Below are positions 33,574 to 46,350 of a DNA stretch of 56,270 nt, piece after piece. Below the pieces are notes generated by a model. That model saw only the letters and a list, made by a program, of their open reading frames with translations. It had not been told where the DNA came from and ran no database searches. Position 1 is the first letter of the stretch, and the number at the start of each line of letters is the position of its first letter. Source of the stretch: Zopfochytrium polystomum (Eukaryota; Chytridiomycota; Chytridiomycetes; Chytridiales; Chytridiaceae); the NCBI GenBank assembly GCA_025765615.1, contig JAIVFJ010000368.1, positions 1-56,270 on the forward strand. Direction: 5' to 3'. The translations under genes were made by a program, and so were the position numbers.

Positions 33574-34549
33574 TTATGAAAGGACAAACTTTATCTGAAC
33601 AAGAAATTTGTTTCGGGGTACTACAATAAGCTTTCGAGCGAGAAGCTGGAGCCTTTTACGTTGGCACCCTCCACGGCCACTACTTGTACCGGTTCCACGC
33701 TGGGTCTCCCAGCCGCAAGGCAACTGCGGCGATGTTGGCGGGGTGTGGTCAGATTGGACTGTTTTGTTCACAGTGTGTGGCAACGTCGCCAGGGAGCCGG
33801 GTTCTCCAGTTTCGACAGTCGCCACGAGTCGCGGAGAGGCTGGAACTTGTGTTGAAGTGTTAGATTGGACTGCACCATACTCCCATCGCCGAATAGGACT
33901 TGACGGGGCTGCAATCAAGTTGCCAACGCGGGGGGGTGGCAACGTCAACGATGCAGCCCTTTCATCGCTTCGCATCGTTGAAATGGCCGGAACCGTGCGC
34001 AACGTAGCACCATGGTCATGCGTTTGTTGCAGGTGTAGCGGCTGCGAATTAAGTTGTCGGTAAATTGACGGTCGCATGCCCAAATCGTCTCCATATGCAG
34101 AGAGATCTCGCTGCTCGCGATTATCCCAAGTAGCCAGGGAAGCTGATGAGTACGAAGGGATTTGTGGCGGTGGTGGAGAATTAAGAACTGTCCGAAGGGA
34201 GAAAGAGTTGCTCAATGTGGCAGGGCTGGTCACAGAGGCCATCGGCTTGGGCCCAACTGGCCCACAATCACCGTGTACAACCATATGCGAGTGAATGCGC
34301 TCGTGCTCGGACTGCTGCACGCTGGCTCGAGGTGAGTTGGACAGTGTCAAGGGGGGCGTAATTGGCGGGGTTGACGAGTCAAAGCGTACGATCGGGCCAG
34401 TAGCCAGCGAAGTAGTTGGCGCTTCTGCTTCCGAGCCGGACCTCTGAGATGCCGCGGCGGCGGCGGCGGCCAGCAGGGCGGTCTTCTTGTGGGACTCTTC
34501 GAACTCGAGGTGTCGGCGAAGGGCGTCGCTGCGCGAAAAGCCAATGTGG

Positions 34550-34582
<33 letters not shown>

Positions 34583-35132
34583 GTTGTTGTGGGGGACGAG
34601 CCAAGTCAGTGTGGTTCGCACACGTGCAGTGACGACAGGCGAAAGAGACATGCGGAGACACAGGGAGAATTCAAAAAAAGACAGAAGGAGAGAGAGAGAG
34701 AGAGCAAGCGAGAGACAGCGGGAGCTCGCTCACCAGTACGGGCAGACCCAGGGCCTGTTCTCCGAGTGCAGTGAGCGCATGTGGCGCTGCAGATCGTGCT
34801 TTCGTCGAAAGTGAATCGAGCTGAAAAAAACAGGCAGACAGACAGACAGACAGGCAGCGCACCAGACATGCATGCAAGCAAACAGGCAGTCAGACAGCGA
34901 TTTTTGAACGATGTTCCGTTACATTTTTTTTCGAGAAAAAGAAAACGGTCAGTCAGCGCCAAGACCAGACCCCCCTCCACGATTGCACTGCAATCGACAA
35001 AGAGAGTTCGCATTTGACACAGTCCGAGGGACTGACCCAACTGACAGACAAAACAGACTGGCGGAGATGGAAAAGTCTGGCAGTCTGTCTCACACTCTGT
35101 CTCACCCACCTCTGTCCGCCAATCGAGCTTTT

Positions 35133-35164
<32 letters not shown>

Positions 35165-35788
35165 TCCTCTCTCTCTCTCTCTCACTCACCAAACCGGACA
35201 CCTGAAAGGCTTGGCGTCGGAGTGGACCTTTTCGTGGCTTTGGAGGTTGAACTTGCGGGAAAACGTCTTGCCACAGGCAGGGTAGCTGCACACCAGAAGC
35301 TGCTGCTGGTGGTGCTGTTGCTGCTGCTGCTGCTGTTGCTGCTTGCGGGGGTGGTGGCAATGGTGCGGCTGCTGCTGGTACTGCGGTGACTGGGACGCCG
35401 AGCGTGCGGCTCGCGGCGACCCGACTGCCAGCAGAGGTCGTTCGGGTGCCGGCTGATCCACCACACTGACTGCCATGTCGTGCCGTTCTACTCGCCAGGG
35501 CATCGTCGGTATTTGAACTGTTGCTGAAGCGGAAGAGGCGGTGAAGACAGGGGAATAAGAAATCGGACCGTGGAGTGCGTGGTTCACTACAGACGCCTTC
35601 GAGTCTGGTCCGTTGTTATATCTGTGGTATTGGTGTTGTACTTGATGACGCTGACTGGGAAGCTCGAATTCTGCGGTCTGGCTGACTTGCTCCGCTGATT
35701 GGAACTGCTGGGGCGGACGCTCGAGCGCGACCATGGCGTCCTGTTGGAGGTCGGAAAGGGCGGGCGGCTGAACTGACGCAGTGTCCAT
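33574..35788 (-). CDS. C2H2 zinc-finger transcription factor, three fingers
   Basis: Three minus-strand exons, 35190-35788, 34734-34820 and 33574-34549, join cleanly through GT-AG introns (369 and 184 bp) to give 553 residues. Both introns fall right after the TG of a zinc-binding cysteine codon, and splicing restores the cysteine each time. Finger 1 is C167-C172-H185-H189, finger 2 C197-C200-H213-H218, finger 3 C226-C229-H242-H249 (last spacing six). A Gln/His-rich run precedes finger 1; the C-terminal half is Ser/Pro-rich, as in activation or docking regions. The finger sequence (FSRKFNLQSHEKVH, FRRKHDLQRH, FSRSDALRRH) recalls fungal Crz1-like calcineurin-responsive factors, but orthology is a guess. 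Acts in the nucleus. No frameshift. Confidence 0.88.
34551..34581. repeat. Poly-T run next to an intron acceptor
   Basis: About 30 consecutive T on +, i.e. poly-A on the coding strand immediately before the AG acceptor of the zinc-finger gene's last exon, where a polypyrimidine tract would be usual. Its length is likely to be inaccurate in any assembly. Confidence 0.85.
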
Positions 35789-35846
35789 CGTGCGGGGGGA
35801 AGAAGGACTGTTGATGAACAGGCAAAGGCTTTTGTGTTTCTTGAGC

Positions 35847-35848
35847 GT

Positions 35849-35884
<36 letters not shown>

Positions 35885-35906
35885 GAGAGTGTGTGTGTGT
35901 GTGTGT
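35847..35906. repeat. (GA)n and (GT)n microsatellite upstream of the zinc-finger gene
   Basis: GA repeats followed by GT repeats about 60-120 bp upstream of the minus-strand start codon at 35788, probably in its 5' leader. TCTG-type repeats follow at about 36170-36220. Confidence 0.85.
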
Positions 35907-36229
35907 GGGGAGGGAGTGAAGCTTTCGCCCAGTCCGCGACTGGGACCACCCAGAAAGCAAGAGCGGGCGGATTTTATGGCGGCAACTCCCAATGAGCTGG
36001 CTGCTGCGGAGAGAAAGCCGCGTGCGGGCGGACTCGCGGCGGGGGGGGGGAAACAATAATAATGTGACGAAAAGAACAAAGGGGGTGCGACAATAACAAA
36101 ATCAACAAAAAAAGGCAAAAATGGAGAGACGCGACCAAACAAACCAAGCTGCAAAAACTGCAACCGTCTGTCCCTCTGTCTGTCTGTTTGTGTGCTGGTG
36201 CTGTCTGTCTGGCTATCTGTCCGACACCC

Positions 36230-36744
36230 CTCCTAAAATGAATAATATAATTCAGTGCAGAGCGAAAAGCCTTGGGCAGATTGCCTGCCCAATTTCTTGA
36301 AATTGACAAAAGCAGGAAAAGTTTTGTCTTCTCTTCGGAGGTCCGAGATATGTGCAAATTAAATATTTTGATAAAAAATCTGCAAAGAATGTGAGTTGTC
36401 TTTGCTCCGCCCCCGCTTGATCGGTCTGTCGGTCTCCCACAAAGTCGGTCTCTTCGGTTTCCGGTTGTCTGTCAGTCTGTCCCCAGCTGTGCAGTCGAAC
36501 TGCTCGGCTCATCCAAAACGATATGACTTTGCATTGATGCCAAGAAATCTTGCCTCCGGCTTTTGTTTCTTGGCGTCCACATTTGTTTACAAACAAAAAG
36601 AAAAATTGTATTAATGTCTTTTTTTCTTTGAAATATTATAAATGTAGTCCGATAGACTTCCAGACAGAGCGCCAACGCGTGTCTCTCTCTTCTTGGGAAA
36701 ACCGTGAAGGCAAGTTTTCTTATGGTGCCACCCACAGTGAGACT
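36230..36744. other. No gene seen
   Basis: Between the zinc-finger gene's promoter side and a Ty3/gypsy remnant; only short open frames without motifs. Confidence 0.4.
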
Positions 36745-37845
36745 AAATCCCACCGGTGGGACGGACGATGGTTCTACAACCCCCGTGTGGCCTTAAAGTC
36801 CATCGGCTACACCGCATTCCGTACAAGTTTTGGACAATACGTATTCCTCCTATTCTTCCCCTCACCAACCTCTTTCAAAAACCGACGCCCCCTTCTCTGT
36901 TTTGGACTGCTCCCACTGACGCCGCTTTCACACGCATCAAACACGCCGTCACCACCGCACCCCTTCTTCGCTTTTATGACCCCCACCCACCTTTCCCACG
37001 CCCTCGACGTTGATGCCTCTTGTTTTGCTGGGGGCGGCAACATTTCGCAAACCCACCCGGATGGCGAATTCCCCATTCTCCAAAGTGGCAGCCAGCCAAA
37101 CTCCTCCACCATACCTACAAGCACAAATTACTTGCACTGCATGAAGGACCCTATCTGCTTGCCGGCCCCTTTGTCGCCCTCACAGATCACAAAGCTCTTA
37201 CCTGGATTAACTCACAAAACCACCTCAATCTTAACATCCAACAATACAACTCACTCGGTTCCTCCAACCGCATTGCCAACATACCACGCTTCACACGCCG
37301 CGACGGCCTCCTCCACTTTGACAACACTCACCTCTATGTGCCTGCCAGCGATACCCTTCGCCAGAACTTCTTTCTGCGCATCATGACCAGCCGCTCTTTT
37401 TCTCAACCCACTGACCTCTTCCATGAACATTTGACCCACTTCTATTGGCCCCACATGGACCGCAATACCACGACCTACCTGCGCGAATGCAACCACCGCC
37501 AACGATCCTGGGCTCTCGCGACTTTCCTGTAGGTCCCAGTCCCACAGAGCGCTTCAATCCATAGCCGTCGACTTCAAACCAATGGCCACCACACGCTCCA
37601 GCTTTGACCAACTGTTACTTATTATTGATCGCCTCACAAAATTTCTCGTCCAGTTTCCCTGTCACCACACATCTTTGAAGTTCAAGATATCCTTGCCACT
37701 GCGTCCGTCGCAACAAACACAAGTACCCTCGTCCTCGGAGCAGTTACCCTCGCCACGAGCTACTTGGGAGCCTCTTTCCATTGTCCCGACCTCCTTGCAA
37801 CGTTCCATACTAGATCTTATCCTGCAATCGAGGGCGGTGTGACAC
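36745..37845 (+). pseudogene. Ty3/gypsy pol remnant: RT end, RNase H, integrase start
   Basis: Decayed pieces in several frames but in the normal gypsy order. RT end and linker at about 36870-36990 (LFWTAPTDAAFTRIKHAVTTAP), RNase H start (DVDASCFAGGG) and RNase H core (VALTDHKALTWIN near 37170), the integrase H2C2-type segment (LFHEHLTHFYWPHMDRNTTTYLRE), and the start of the integrase core (IAVDFKPMATT, FDQLLLIIDRLTKF near 37565-37640). Stops and frame changes are frequent. No LTRs were identified for it. Confidence 0.85.
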
Positions 37846-38409
37846 ACTGACAAAGTTGATCGCTAAGAACTGTCTTTTTCTGTCTCCCAGTTTAGGGATT
37901 TCCTTTCTTCGATTTTTCTCCTTTTTTCGAGAGAGTTCTTACACGCACCCCTCACATTGACCAGCCTCACTCATATTGTTGCACTTGAAATCCTGGGCAT
38001 CCCCAACACCTGGGTGAACCCAACGCCCAAGTGTGCCAATAACCTGGTCATGCTGGCAGTCCCAGGCTCACAGTCTCTCTCATGCCCAGGTGAACCAGTC
38101 AACCACAGTTTGCCCAGGCAAGATCCATGCAAGATGCCTTGGTGAACCTTTTGCTTTGGCTTGCCAAAGGCACAAATTGCCCAACTAGTGCCCACAAAAA
38201 TCCTGATGATTTCTTAAAGGGTAGTTAAAGTTATTAATGAGGCTGTTGTTCTTGTTGTTTTAATTTGGAGAGCAACGAGGGACAGCGAATAAGTTGTCTT
38301 TTAACAGAGTGCACAAGGTGAAGCTATTAACTGGTATTTGAGCCAGGCTATTTATTTATATATGCTGGATTTTCCCCATGTTGCAATCAATTGAAATGGC
38401 AACAATGGG
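37846..38409. other. No gene seen
   Basis: Mixed-composition DNA with CCTGGG/CCCAGG-type motifs around 37990-38100. Nothing assignable. Confidence 0.4.
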
Positions 38410-39072
38410 AGACTACACTGAGGTCTCAGTGATATAGTCTAGGAATTTTATTCGCAAAAACAAGCATACCTGTCATAAAACTGCAAGGATCAGGGCCCCA
38501 TTATCATTCCTGGATCTTTTCCCCTCACAATAGCCTAGCTGGGAAAGCATGGGGGGTCTAGGTATCTGTCACTCAAGGGCCCAGGGTTCAAGTCACAACA
38601 CCAGCTGTTGAAGGCAACAAGAAAGAGAACAGTCTTGAATCACAAGGAGTGGTGTGGTGGAGATGCCTGACGACCCTGTAAGTCTGTGGTGCATGGAGTG
38701 GGTTTGCTGAGGTGATACCTGGACGTAGTCTGTTACAGTTCACTGTTGATGGCTCTTTCTCTTCCTGCTGGCCCCTTCGGGGTTGCAACAATTTAAAAAA
38801 AAATTGGTTCTTTAGTTTCCAAGGCACTATCAAAGTGTATTTGTGGCTAACCCGTCTTTATTATTGGGCCTGCTTTACTACTTTTGTCTTAACAGTTCTG
38901 TTGCACCAGGGTTTTTCCAACAAATATTTTCTTTTTCAGTAACCAACAGAGACTGCCTGACTGGGCTGCCTGACAGGCTATACCCCACGCCTGCCTAATT
39001 TATTATTTGCACATACACGCATAGGGTTGGGAGACTTAGAGCATTTATGGTGGATGCGCCAAGTCAGGGGGG
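38410..39072 (+). repeat. Dispersed repeat F, copy 1 (interrupted by a SINE)
   Basis: Starts GAGACTACACTGAGGTCTCAG and ends near GCCAAGTCAGGGGG. The second copy (46727-47136, minus) is collinear except that it lacks the SINE at 38520-38804. Type of element unknown; no coding region. Confidence 0.8.
38520..38804 (+). mobile_element. tRNA-derived SINE, copy 2, inserted in repeat F
   Basis: About 285 bp, clearly related to 32298-32598. A box TAGCCTAGCTGG (38531-38542) matches the pol III consensus and the B box GGTTCAAGTCA (38585-38595) matches closely; the tail is poly-A. Flanks are TGGATCTTT (38511-38519) and TGGTTCTTT (38805-38813), a target duplication with one difference. The uninterrupted site (reverse complement of CTAAAGAACCAGGAAT at about 47022-47037) is in repeat F copy 2. 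Confidence 0.9.
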
Positions 39073-39541
39073 TGTGAGACTGTGCTCTCTAAATCCTCAC
39101 CTGGGCTATGGGTGGCAAATAGAGCAATGATCTAAATAACAATCCTGAAAAGTGAAAAAGGGCAAAAGGAGATGTCTAGGGACCACTAGACAGAACAATG
39201 TATTTGGAGTCTTAAGAAGCCCAAGAAACACAAAGAAACTCTCTTCTTACACACAAAGAGAAGGCCCTCACACTCAGACCAAAGGCAACTGTGAAAGGTG
39301 GCACACTAGCAAAGAATGTGCAGGGTTCTCTGGTCCATGACACAGAGTAGGCCAATGGGAGGCAAAAGCCAAAGGGGACTGGGAAATCCAGTAACAATGC
39401 TGGAGGCGCAAGAGGCAGCAAGCTCCAGGGAGTAGCACTAAGTGCAGCACTCCAATCCAACTGAAGCGGACAAGTGAGTGGGGGGGAGGTGGCCAGATTC
39501 CAGTCTGTTGAAGCCACCACCATGGAGCAAAGCTCCCTCTC
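39073..39541. other. No gene seen
   Basis: Sequence between repeat F and the family A LTR; open frames without motifs. Confidence 0.4.
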
Positions 39542-40722
39542 TGATGAAATCCCACACAGGACTGGAGGGACTTGGTGTGTGTGTGGGGATGAAGAGAGAG
39601 AGAGAGAGAGAGCAGTGATGATGGAAAAGGGAAAGGAGTGAGAGGATGGAGAGAGGAGAGAGGAGTGAGTGGGCAGAGCTGGAAGAGAGAGCAAATGGAG
39701 GAAGAGGGATTGGCTTGTTTTGCACTGGATTCTGTCAAAGCAGCAAGGAGGGGGTTGGATTTCTCGTTTGATCTCTGTGAGAGGTTGCTGCTTTTATACT
39801 CCTGCAGGTTGGAGCCATCAGAAAACAGAGGGAGAAGTGGGCTGCACAGAGCAGGCCACAGAAATGAGATAAAACAGGCTGAGCACCAACCCCCATCCTG
39901 GGCTAAGTACCCATTCAGGGCTGAGTACCACCCAGGGCTGGGCATCACTCAGGGCTGAGTACCAGCCAGGGCTAAGTACCAGCCTGGGCTGAGCACCACC
40001 CAGGGCTGAGTACCAGCCTGGGCTGTGCACCACCTAGGGCTAAGTACCAGCCAGGGCTGAGTACCACCTTGGGCTGAGCACTTTGTCTGGGCTGAGTACC
40101 ACCAGGAACCAATTTACAGCTTGTTTGAGAAACAGTTGCTTGTAAATTGGTTTGGTTGTTTCCAAATCAGGAAGCTTGTTTGGGAAACAAGCCGCTTTTT
40201 TCCTTGTTTTTAGAAATCCAATGATTGGTGCAATCTCTGGTGAGCTCAGTTTTTATCTCACTTTTAGAAATGCAGTGATTGGTGCAATCCCTGATTCCTA
40301 AATGCCTGTTGCATTGCTCAGATTGCCAGAAACAGCAGGAAAGCTGGAATTCCGGATGAGGGAGTGGAATTCCGATGCAGAGAGCGGAATTCCGGTGCAG
40401 AGAGCGGAATTCCGATGCATTGGGCAGTGGTACACTGCTTCTGCATGCTTGCTGTGCTGTGTTACATGTGCAGAGTGCGTAGTTTGAGGGTTTTTGTGCA
40501 TGTTCTAATTGCATTGTTCCTACCGGTAAGATGAACAAAGCTAGAACAACAGCCGCCTTTGCCTATCTCTTTTTATTGAGAACAGATTAGCCCTTCCAAG
40601 CGCCCCATTCAAGTATTGAATCTACTGAGCCCTTCAAACACCCCATCCAGTGTGATTGGATGGAGTTCTCAAAGGGATCATCAGTAACGGGCGTAGTGTA
40701 CCCCGTGGGTCGAATCTCAACA
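39542..40722 (-). mobile_element. Family A LTR, complete, reverse (A3, 3' LTR)
   Basis: 1181 bp, nearly identical to 21226-22403. It follows the 3' end of the minus-strand gag-pol below. TATA box (TATAAAAG in element orientation) at about 39795; both internal minisatellite arrays are present. Confidence 0.93.
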
Positions 40723-40879
40723 CATCCCCGCAATAGAAAGAGAGGGGGCAACTGTTTCTCCTGGAGTACATGGCTGTCCAACAATGCCAGCCAAGCAGTG
40801 GGACTCGAACCCACCCATGCACCCCCCTACACTTGTGAAAACCTGCATGAACCCACAAGTGTAGCTGGAGAAGCCAGAG

Positions 40880-43800
40880 AGAGCCTTTAGACTAAGCGTT
40901 GTGCTGATTTGAGCGTGGGCACCACGCTTACACCTTGGAGGTCGGCGAGACTGCAAATTCCCATCAGTGATGCAAGCTTTGCATGTTGAGCTGCAGGAAG
41001 AGCTTGGTGAGAAGGTCGGCAATCATCATGTCCGTTGGGCAATGAATGAGTTGAACCTCCTTTTTCTCCAAGTGGTCCCGTATGAAATGCAACCTCACGT
41101 CAAAGTGTTTGACCTGACCATGGTGTATTGGATTCATAGCAATAGCTATGGTTGAACGATTGTCTTCATAAACAGTAGTGGGCTTATTTAAATCCATACC
41201 CAGCTCCTGGAAGAGCATTCGTAGCCAGATTGCCTCTTTGATGGCCTCAGTAAGGGAGAAGTATTCCGCCTCAGTTGAGGACCAAAGCGACAACTGATTG
41301 TTTCTTGCTGTACCATGTAATAGCACCCCCGCAAAGCATGAACACATGCCCTGACCTCGACTTGCGTCCATCCTCTTCAGCATAGCTGGCATCAGCGTAG
41401 CCATGTGGTTCATCCCACTCTGGGTAAGAAATACCCGCAGCTTTCTCTACCTCTGGGAGCGTTGCATTGGTGATGCATGTCATCTGGGAGTCTCCCTTCT
41501 GGTAGAAAAGTCCATGATCCCAGGTAGCGCGGACATAATCGCAGCAATCTGTCAAGCGCAAGGGAATCTGAATGGGTTGGAGCGGACTGGTATTGTGCAA
41601 GTGTATTCACAGCATACGCAATGTCAGGGCGCGTCAAGTTTGCAAGGTAAGCAAGTTGCATGAGTGTGCTTCGGAAGTATTCCGACTCTTTTGTGGAAGT
41701 TTTCCAGAGTCCACATCGTGCATCCATGTCGTGGACATGGGAGTTGCTTTGATTTTGACAGGTAAGCCTTCATCGTCACACCAGTAGTTTGCTTCCTCCA
41801 AGACATGCTGTGTGTAGTTTTTCTGTCCAATAAAGATTCCATCTTTGATTTTCTCAACTTGGATGCCAACAGCAACTTTTGGGTTGAGGTCCTCGCGGAT
41901 TTTGAACTTTGATTTGATCAGAGAAAGAATTTTGGCAATTTCTTCTTCAGTGTGACTGAAGATGAGGATGTCATCTACGTATAGAGTGATGATGGTCTTG
42001 ACCTTTCCATCAGGGTGCCTCTGCACAAAGACACAGTGGTCAGTCTTCAATTGCGTAAATCCAATTTCTACTAGGAAGTCGCGATCGTTTGTACCACTGT
42101 CGACCAGACTGGTGCAGTCCGTACAGACTCTTCCTGAGTAAACAGACAAGAAGTATCCCGTCTGCACCACGTATCTCAAAGCCTTCTGGTTGTTCCATGA
42201 AGTTTTCAATGTCCAGTTTGGCGTTCAAGTATGCGGTTTCGACATCAAGGCCTGCAAGTATGAGGTCAAACAGCAACGAGATAGCAAGGATTGCCCTTAT
42301 GGAGGAGCTGCGGACGACAGGGGAGAAGGTCTCATTGTAGTCCTGACCAAAGATCTGAGTGTAACCCCGACGAACAAGGCGAGGCTTGAAGCGTTCAAGG
42401 TACCCCTTCACTGTCAAACTTGTAGGCAAAAACCCATTTGGGCTTGAGTATCTTACGCCCTTTAGGTCGAGCCACTAAGTCCCAGATGTGCTTTGACGTG
42501 ATTGAATTGATCTCTGAGAGTTGAGCTGCCTTCCAATACTTTGCAAAAGGAGAACGCATGGCCTCTTTATGCGAAGCAGGGAGTGGCGGTAAGTCCCGCT
42601 GGTGGATCCTTTCTGTTGGATATGCTGTGACTTCCTCTGGCTCAAGCACAGTGTACGCTTTGGAGCGTTTGGTAGAGTTCACGAAATTGTCCCCGTGCTA
42701 TTCGTAGTTTACGAATTCTTGCAGTTAAAGCGCGGAGTGTTTTCCGACTTGTAAGTGGAAGGGACTTGTGGCAATTGATGGTTTTGTTCGTAGTTTACAA
42801 AGGTTTGCCTTCAATGCCAGGTAGTCACGTAAACCTGATGGCTCTCGTGGTATGATTGGGGGATTTGTTGCCTCCCCTGTTGACTCTGGCAAAGCTAGAA
42901 TGTCAGGGGAAGTTGAGCGCTCCCTTGGAGGGATTTCCTGTTCATCAGGTATTGACTCTGGTTCAGAATCAGAAGCGTCGTATAGCATACCCGGCTGTAG
43001 ATCTCCCCCCTGTGATTCTGCAGGTGGTACATCGTCTTCTTGTGAGTCAAATAGAGCGTCAGGATGTGCCACATCTGGATCAGTGGACATAGCGGGGGTA
43101 TGCAACGAGGAGGAAAGATATTGGAAATCCTGAGCTGTGGGTTGGACTGGTCCCCATTCCTTCAAGCGGGAGTCATGAAGGAACTGTCTCCAATTCCGCA
43201 CAATGCCAGGAAAAAACATTTTCGTGAAAGGAGACATGGAAGTGTTCTGATATTCTCTGGGTTTTCAAGTCGTAGACAACTGGAAGAGTGTTTCCCTTTA
43301 TACCCTAAGAAGATGCCTGGCGCCCCTTTGTCAGGATGTTTAAGCGTTCGCTTTTCCTTTGGGATACGGTGGATAACCAAACAGCCAAAGGTGCGGATGT
43401 GATCAACATTTGGCTTTTCCACCGTACCAAGCTTCGTAAGGTGTTTTCTTAGTGTAAGAGTGGTAAACCCTGTTCTTGATGTATGCTGCGTAGCGGACTG
43501 CATACACAAAGAAAGAGTGGGGGCAATCGTGACTCTAAGAGCATGCAGTGTGCCATGTCTTTGAGAGTTGTTGACCTGACGTTCTACCAGCCCATTGAAT
43601 TCCTTGGTGAATGCAGGACTAGGTTCTAAAACAATAGGAGGATGCCGAGTATTGGCCCAAGTTTTGAATTCTCCATCTTTGAAGATTTCCCCCCTGTCAC
43701 AGCGCACAGATGTGATATGTTTGCCATGTTGTTGTTCAAACCTTCGATCGTAGACCGGAATCTTGTGGGCGCGTCGGACAAAGAGTTGAGGAACTCAATG

Positions 43801-45403
43801 TCAAGCCAACGGGTTGACTCTTCCACAACCAGTTGCCAATGTTTTTCACCATGGTGTCCACGTGCGGGCAGTGGGACAGCATCAGTGTGTAAACGACCAA
43901 GCAGTGTGGTGTTTGGTCTGGAAGTGGAGTGGATAGGCGAAGCTTCAATTTCCCAACATCACATGTCACGCAGGGAATGTCATGATGAGGAAAAATGAAT
44001 GACCAACTTTATTCAGATTTGACCAAGTACGCTTCAAAGAAGATAAAGACAGGTGACCAAATTTCTTGTGAAGAGCTCGGACTGCTTCAATGTTCTGAGG
44101 GTTTGGTAAAGGGTCTGGGTCAGTTTGACTTAAAGTTGGAGTTGCAGTTTGCAAGGAGCAGTTTGCTGTTGCGACTCACCTGGGGCGTCCCCCGAAGGAG
44201 TCGGCGCGTCCCTTCCAAGTTCTGCCCTGTCGAGACCAGTATGTCCCGTCAGACAGAGAAGGGTCCACAACATAAACATTCCTGTGTCCCTGTGAGCAAT
44301 GGTAAAGTCTGAACCATGTTACCCGAGGGGTGCAATAGGGCGTGTTGCTGCTGGAAAAGTCACGTTGTGACCTGTCTGCCGCACGATTTGCTGAACTGAG
44401 AGTAGAGTGTCTGAGAACTCTGGCACATAGAAGCGAGTTCCTCATAGATGAGAGCTCTTCCGTTAACGAACAGGGTGAAGTCGCCCACTCCAGTGGCGTT
44501 GTAAAGCCGTCAGGCTGTTTTGATCTGCTGGGAGGTGGGCCGCAAGTTTGTGAAGTGCTCTTCACAAGGCGACATTGTCCTGGAAGCCCCAGAGTCAAGG
44601 ATGACCTGGTGTGGGTTGCCTCCAGCAAGTCTTGCCATCAGCGCAGTCTCATAAGATGCGGCGGTAGGTGACGTTGCGGTAGAGGAAACGTCAGATATCG
44701 TACATCACTTTGTAGCCGACGTTTGAGACAATGTTGTCAGTGATCCAGTCTGGACCATTCATTGTCTGCCGTCAAGAAGTGTAACTGTGAGTTCCACTTC
44801 AAATTCCTCCTCCACCTCAACGGCCTGGCATGTTCCAATTTCAAACTCCCGTGCCGCAAGTGCCCTTTCTACTGAAGGAAGTCGTCTAGAGCTGATGTGT
44901 CTGCAAGGCGCGCAGCACCCTCAGTACTGAACTCCAACATTTCGACGTCTTCTGCTTCAGTAGGCAGTGGTGGAGTATCCATCCTGTAGCATTGGTGGGG
45001 AGGAGAATCCTCAGAGGCTGCGCAAGAGGCTTGGTGGTGTTCTTTAGCGGCCACCTCACGTGCAATCTTGGCAGTCTCAGTAGCTTTCTTGGAATCAGCT
45101 GGCGTGCCTTGGCTTCTTTGGCGTGTGCAGGCTGCTTGCCCTTGGCCTTCTTTGCAGGGCGAGCCGGCTCTGACTTCCCGTGAGGGAACTTGAGGCATTC
45201 CTCGCGAGAGTGTGAGACCCAGATTCCATGAAGGTCACAAGTAGGCTTGCCGTTGAGTGCCTCACCGATCTTGCGCTTCTTGGTTGCCACTGAGGTCTTT
45301 GCTGAAGCAGCTGGTTCCATCTCCAGAAGTGCCATGTGTGAGGCAGAGTGTCTGCTAGTTCTTCTCTTTGCTTCGCTGGTACAGCGTGTGGAAAGTTTGT
45401 CAA
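40880..45403 (-). pseudogene. Family A Copia gag-pol, second copy, multiply frameshifted
   Basis: Minus-strand element retaining the gag end missing from the copy at 23577. About 45230 encodes CDLHGIWVSHSREEC, a CX2HX5HX4C zinc-knuckle variant, in a Lys/Ala-rich context. Downstream come protease, integrase (VRCDRGEIF), reverse transcriptase (LYVDDILIF) and RNase H. The frame is broken repeatedly, for example by an extra C in GGACCAAAG near 41280 and an extra A near 41537. It retains the four-A run near 41933 that is three A in the other copy. The hairpin and T-arm-like sequence recur at 40798-40865. Confidence 0.9.
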
Positions 45404-45892
45404 CGCCTTGACGAGATCGCTGGTGTAGGGGTAGCCTGAAAGCCCCTTGAGAAGATTTTGCGATGACCGCCAGAGAGATTTTGATGAACGCCAGAGGGAA
45501 GATTCATGGTCTCAGGCGCGTTTCCCTTGCTTTGTGGATGATGGCAGAACGCCGAGTGATGGTGTCACACCCCTGTCAAGTCGTGGTCGGGCAGCTAGGT
45601 AAACGTTCGAAAATGCCGTGGAGCCAACTATCGTGAGCAATTGTGGTCAAGAGTGGTGTTGGTACCACACTCCTGGACTGCCGGACCAGAGTCTCGTGCC
45701 ATGGTGTTTTGGCAAACACGACTGTAAGTCGCAAGCCACTTGTTCCTGCCTGCGTTCGGCGCCCGGACGGGCTCGCCTCATCCTTGGGATTGGTGGCAGA
45801 TTCTGAGACTTCTTGAGCACGGTAATATAAGTGTAGAACTTCTCCAATAAGCCCTAAACAAAGCAAGTACGGCGCTTGTGGGTGGAGTTGTA
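45404..45892 (-). other. Family A leader / 5' internal region
   Basis: Lies between the gag end and the 5' LTR remnant. No convincing primer binding site was found. Short open frames have no motifs. Confidence 0.45.
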
Positions 45893-46215
45893 AGTGGTGT
45901 GTGTGGGGATGAAGAGAGAGAGAGAGAGAGAGCAGTGATGATGGAAAAGGGAGAGGAGTGAGAGGCTGGAGAGAGGAGAGAGGAGTGAGTGGGCAGAGAT
46001 GGAAGAGAGAGCAAATGGAGGAAGAGAGATTGGCTTGTTTGCACTGGATTCTGTCAAAGCAGCAAGGAGGGGGTTGGATTCCTTGTTTGATCTCTGTGAG
46101 AGGTTGCTGCTTTTATACTCCTGCAGGTTGGAGCCATCAGAAAACAGAGGGAGCAGTGGGCTGAACAGAGCAGGCCACAGAAATGAGATAAAACAGGCTG
46201 AGCACCAACCCCCAA
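45893..46215 (-). mobile_element. Family A LTR remnant (5' side of A3)
   Basis: Matches about 320 bp of the LTR (the GA-rich block through the TATA region to GAGCACCAACCCCC), lacking about 30 bp at one end and about 850 bp at the other. The element therefore has no intact 5' LTR and no target duplication. Confidence 0.85.
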
Positions 46216-46235
46216 CACACCCGCAAAAGAGAGGG

Positions 46236-46350
46236 GAGGAAACGGGGGTTTTTATCTCAGGAAACTAATCTCAAATACAACAGGAGCGGTTAATAGCGGT
46301 GGGACAGACAGGGTGCGACCTAGCGCCCCTCGTCGCCAGCGAGGGGGGGG
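46236..46350 (+). repeat. Dispersed repeat D, copy 2
   Basis: Diverged copy of 14150-14265, sharing AACTAATCTCAAA, GAGCGGTTAATAGCG and GCCCCTCGTCG-type blocks. Confidence 0.6.

Noticed and set aside
33608..34294. Plus-strand open frames opposite the zinc-finger gene
   Set aside because: They are antisense shadows of exon 3, whose minus-strand frame and splice phases fit precisely.
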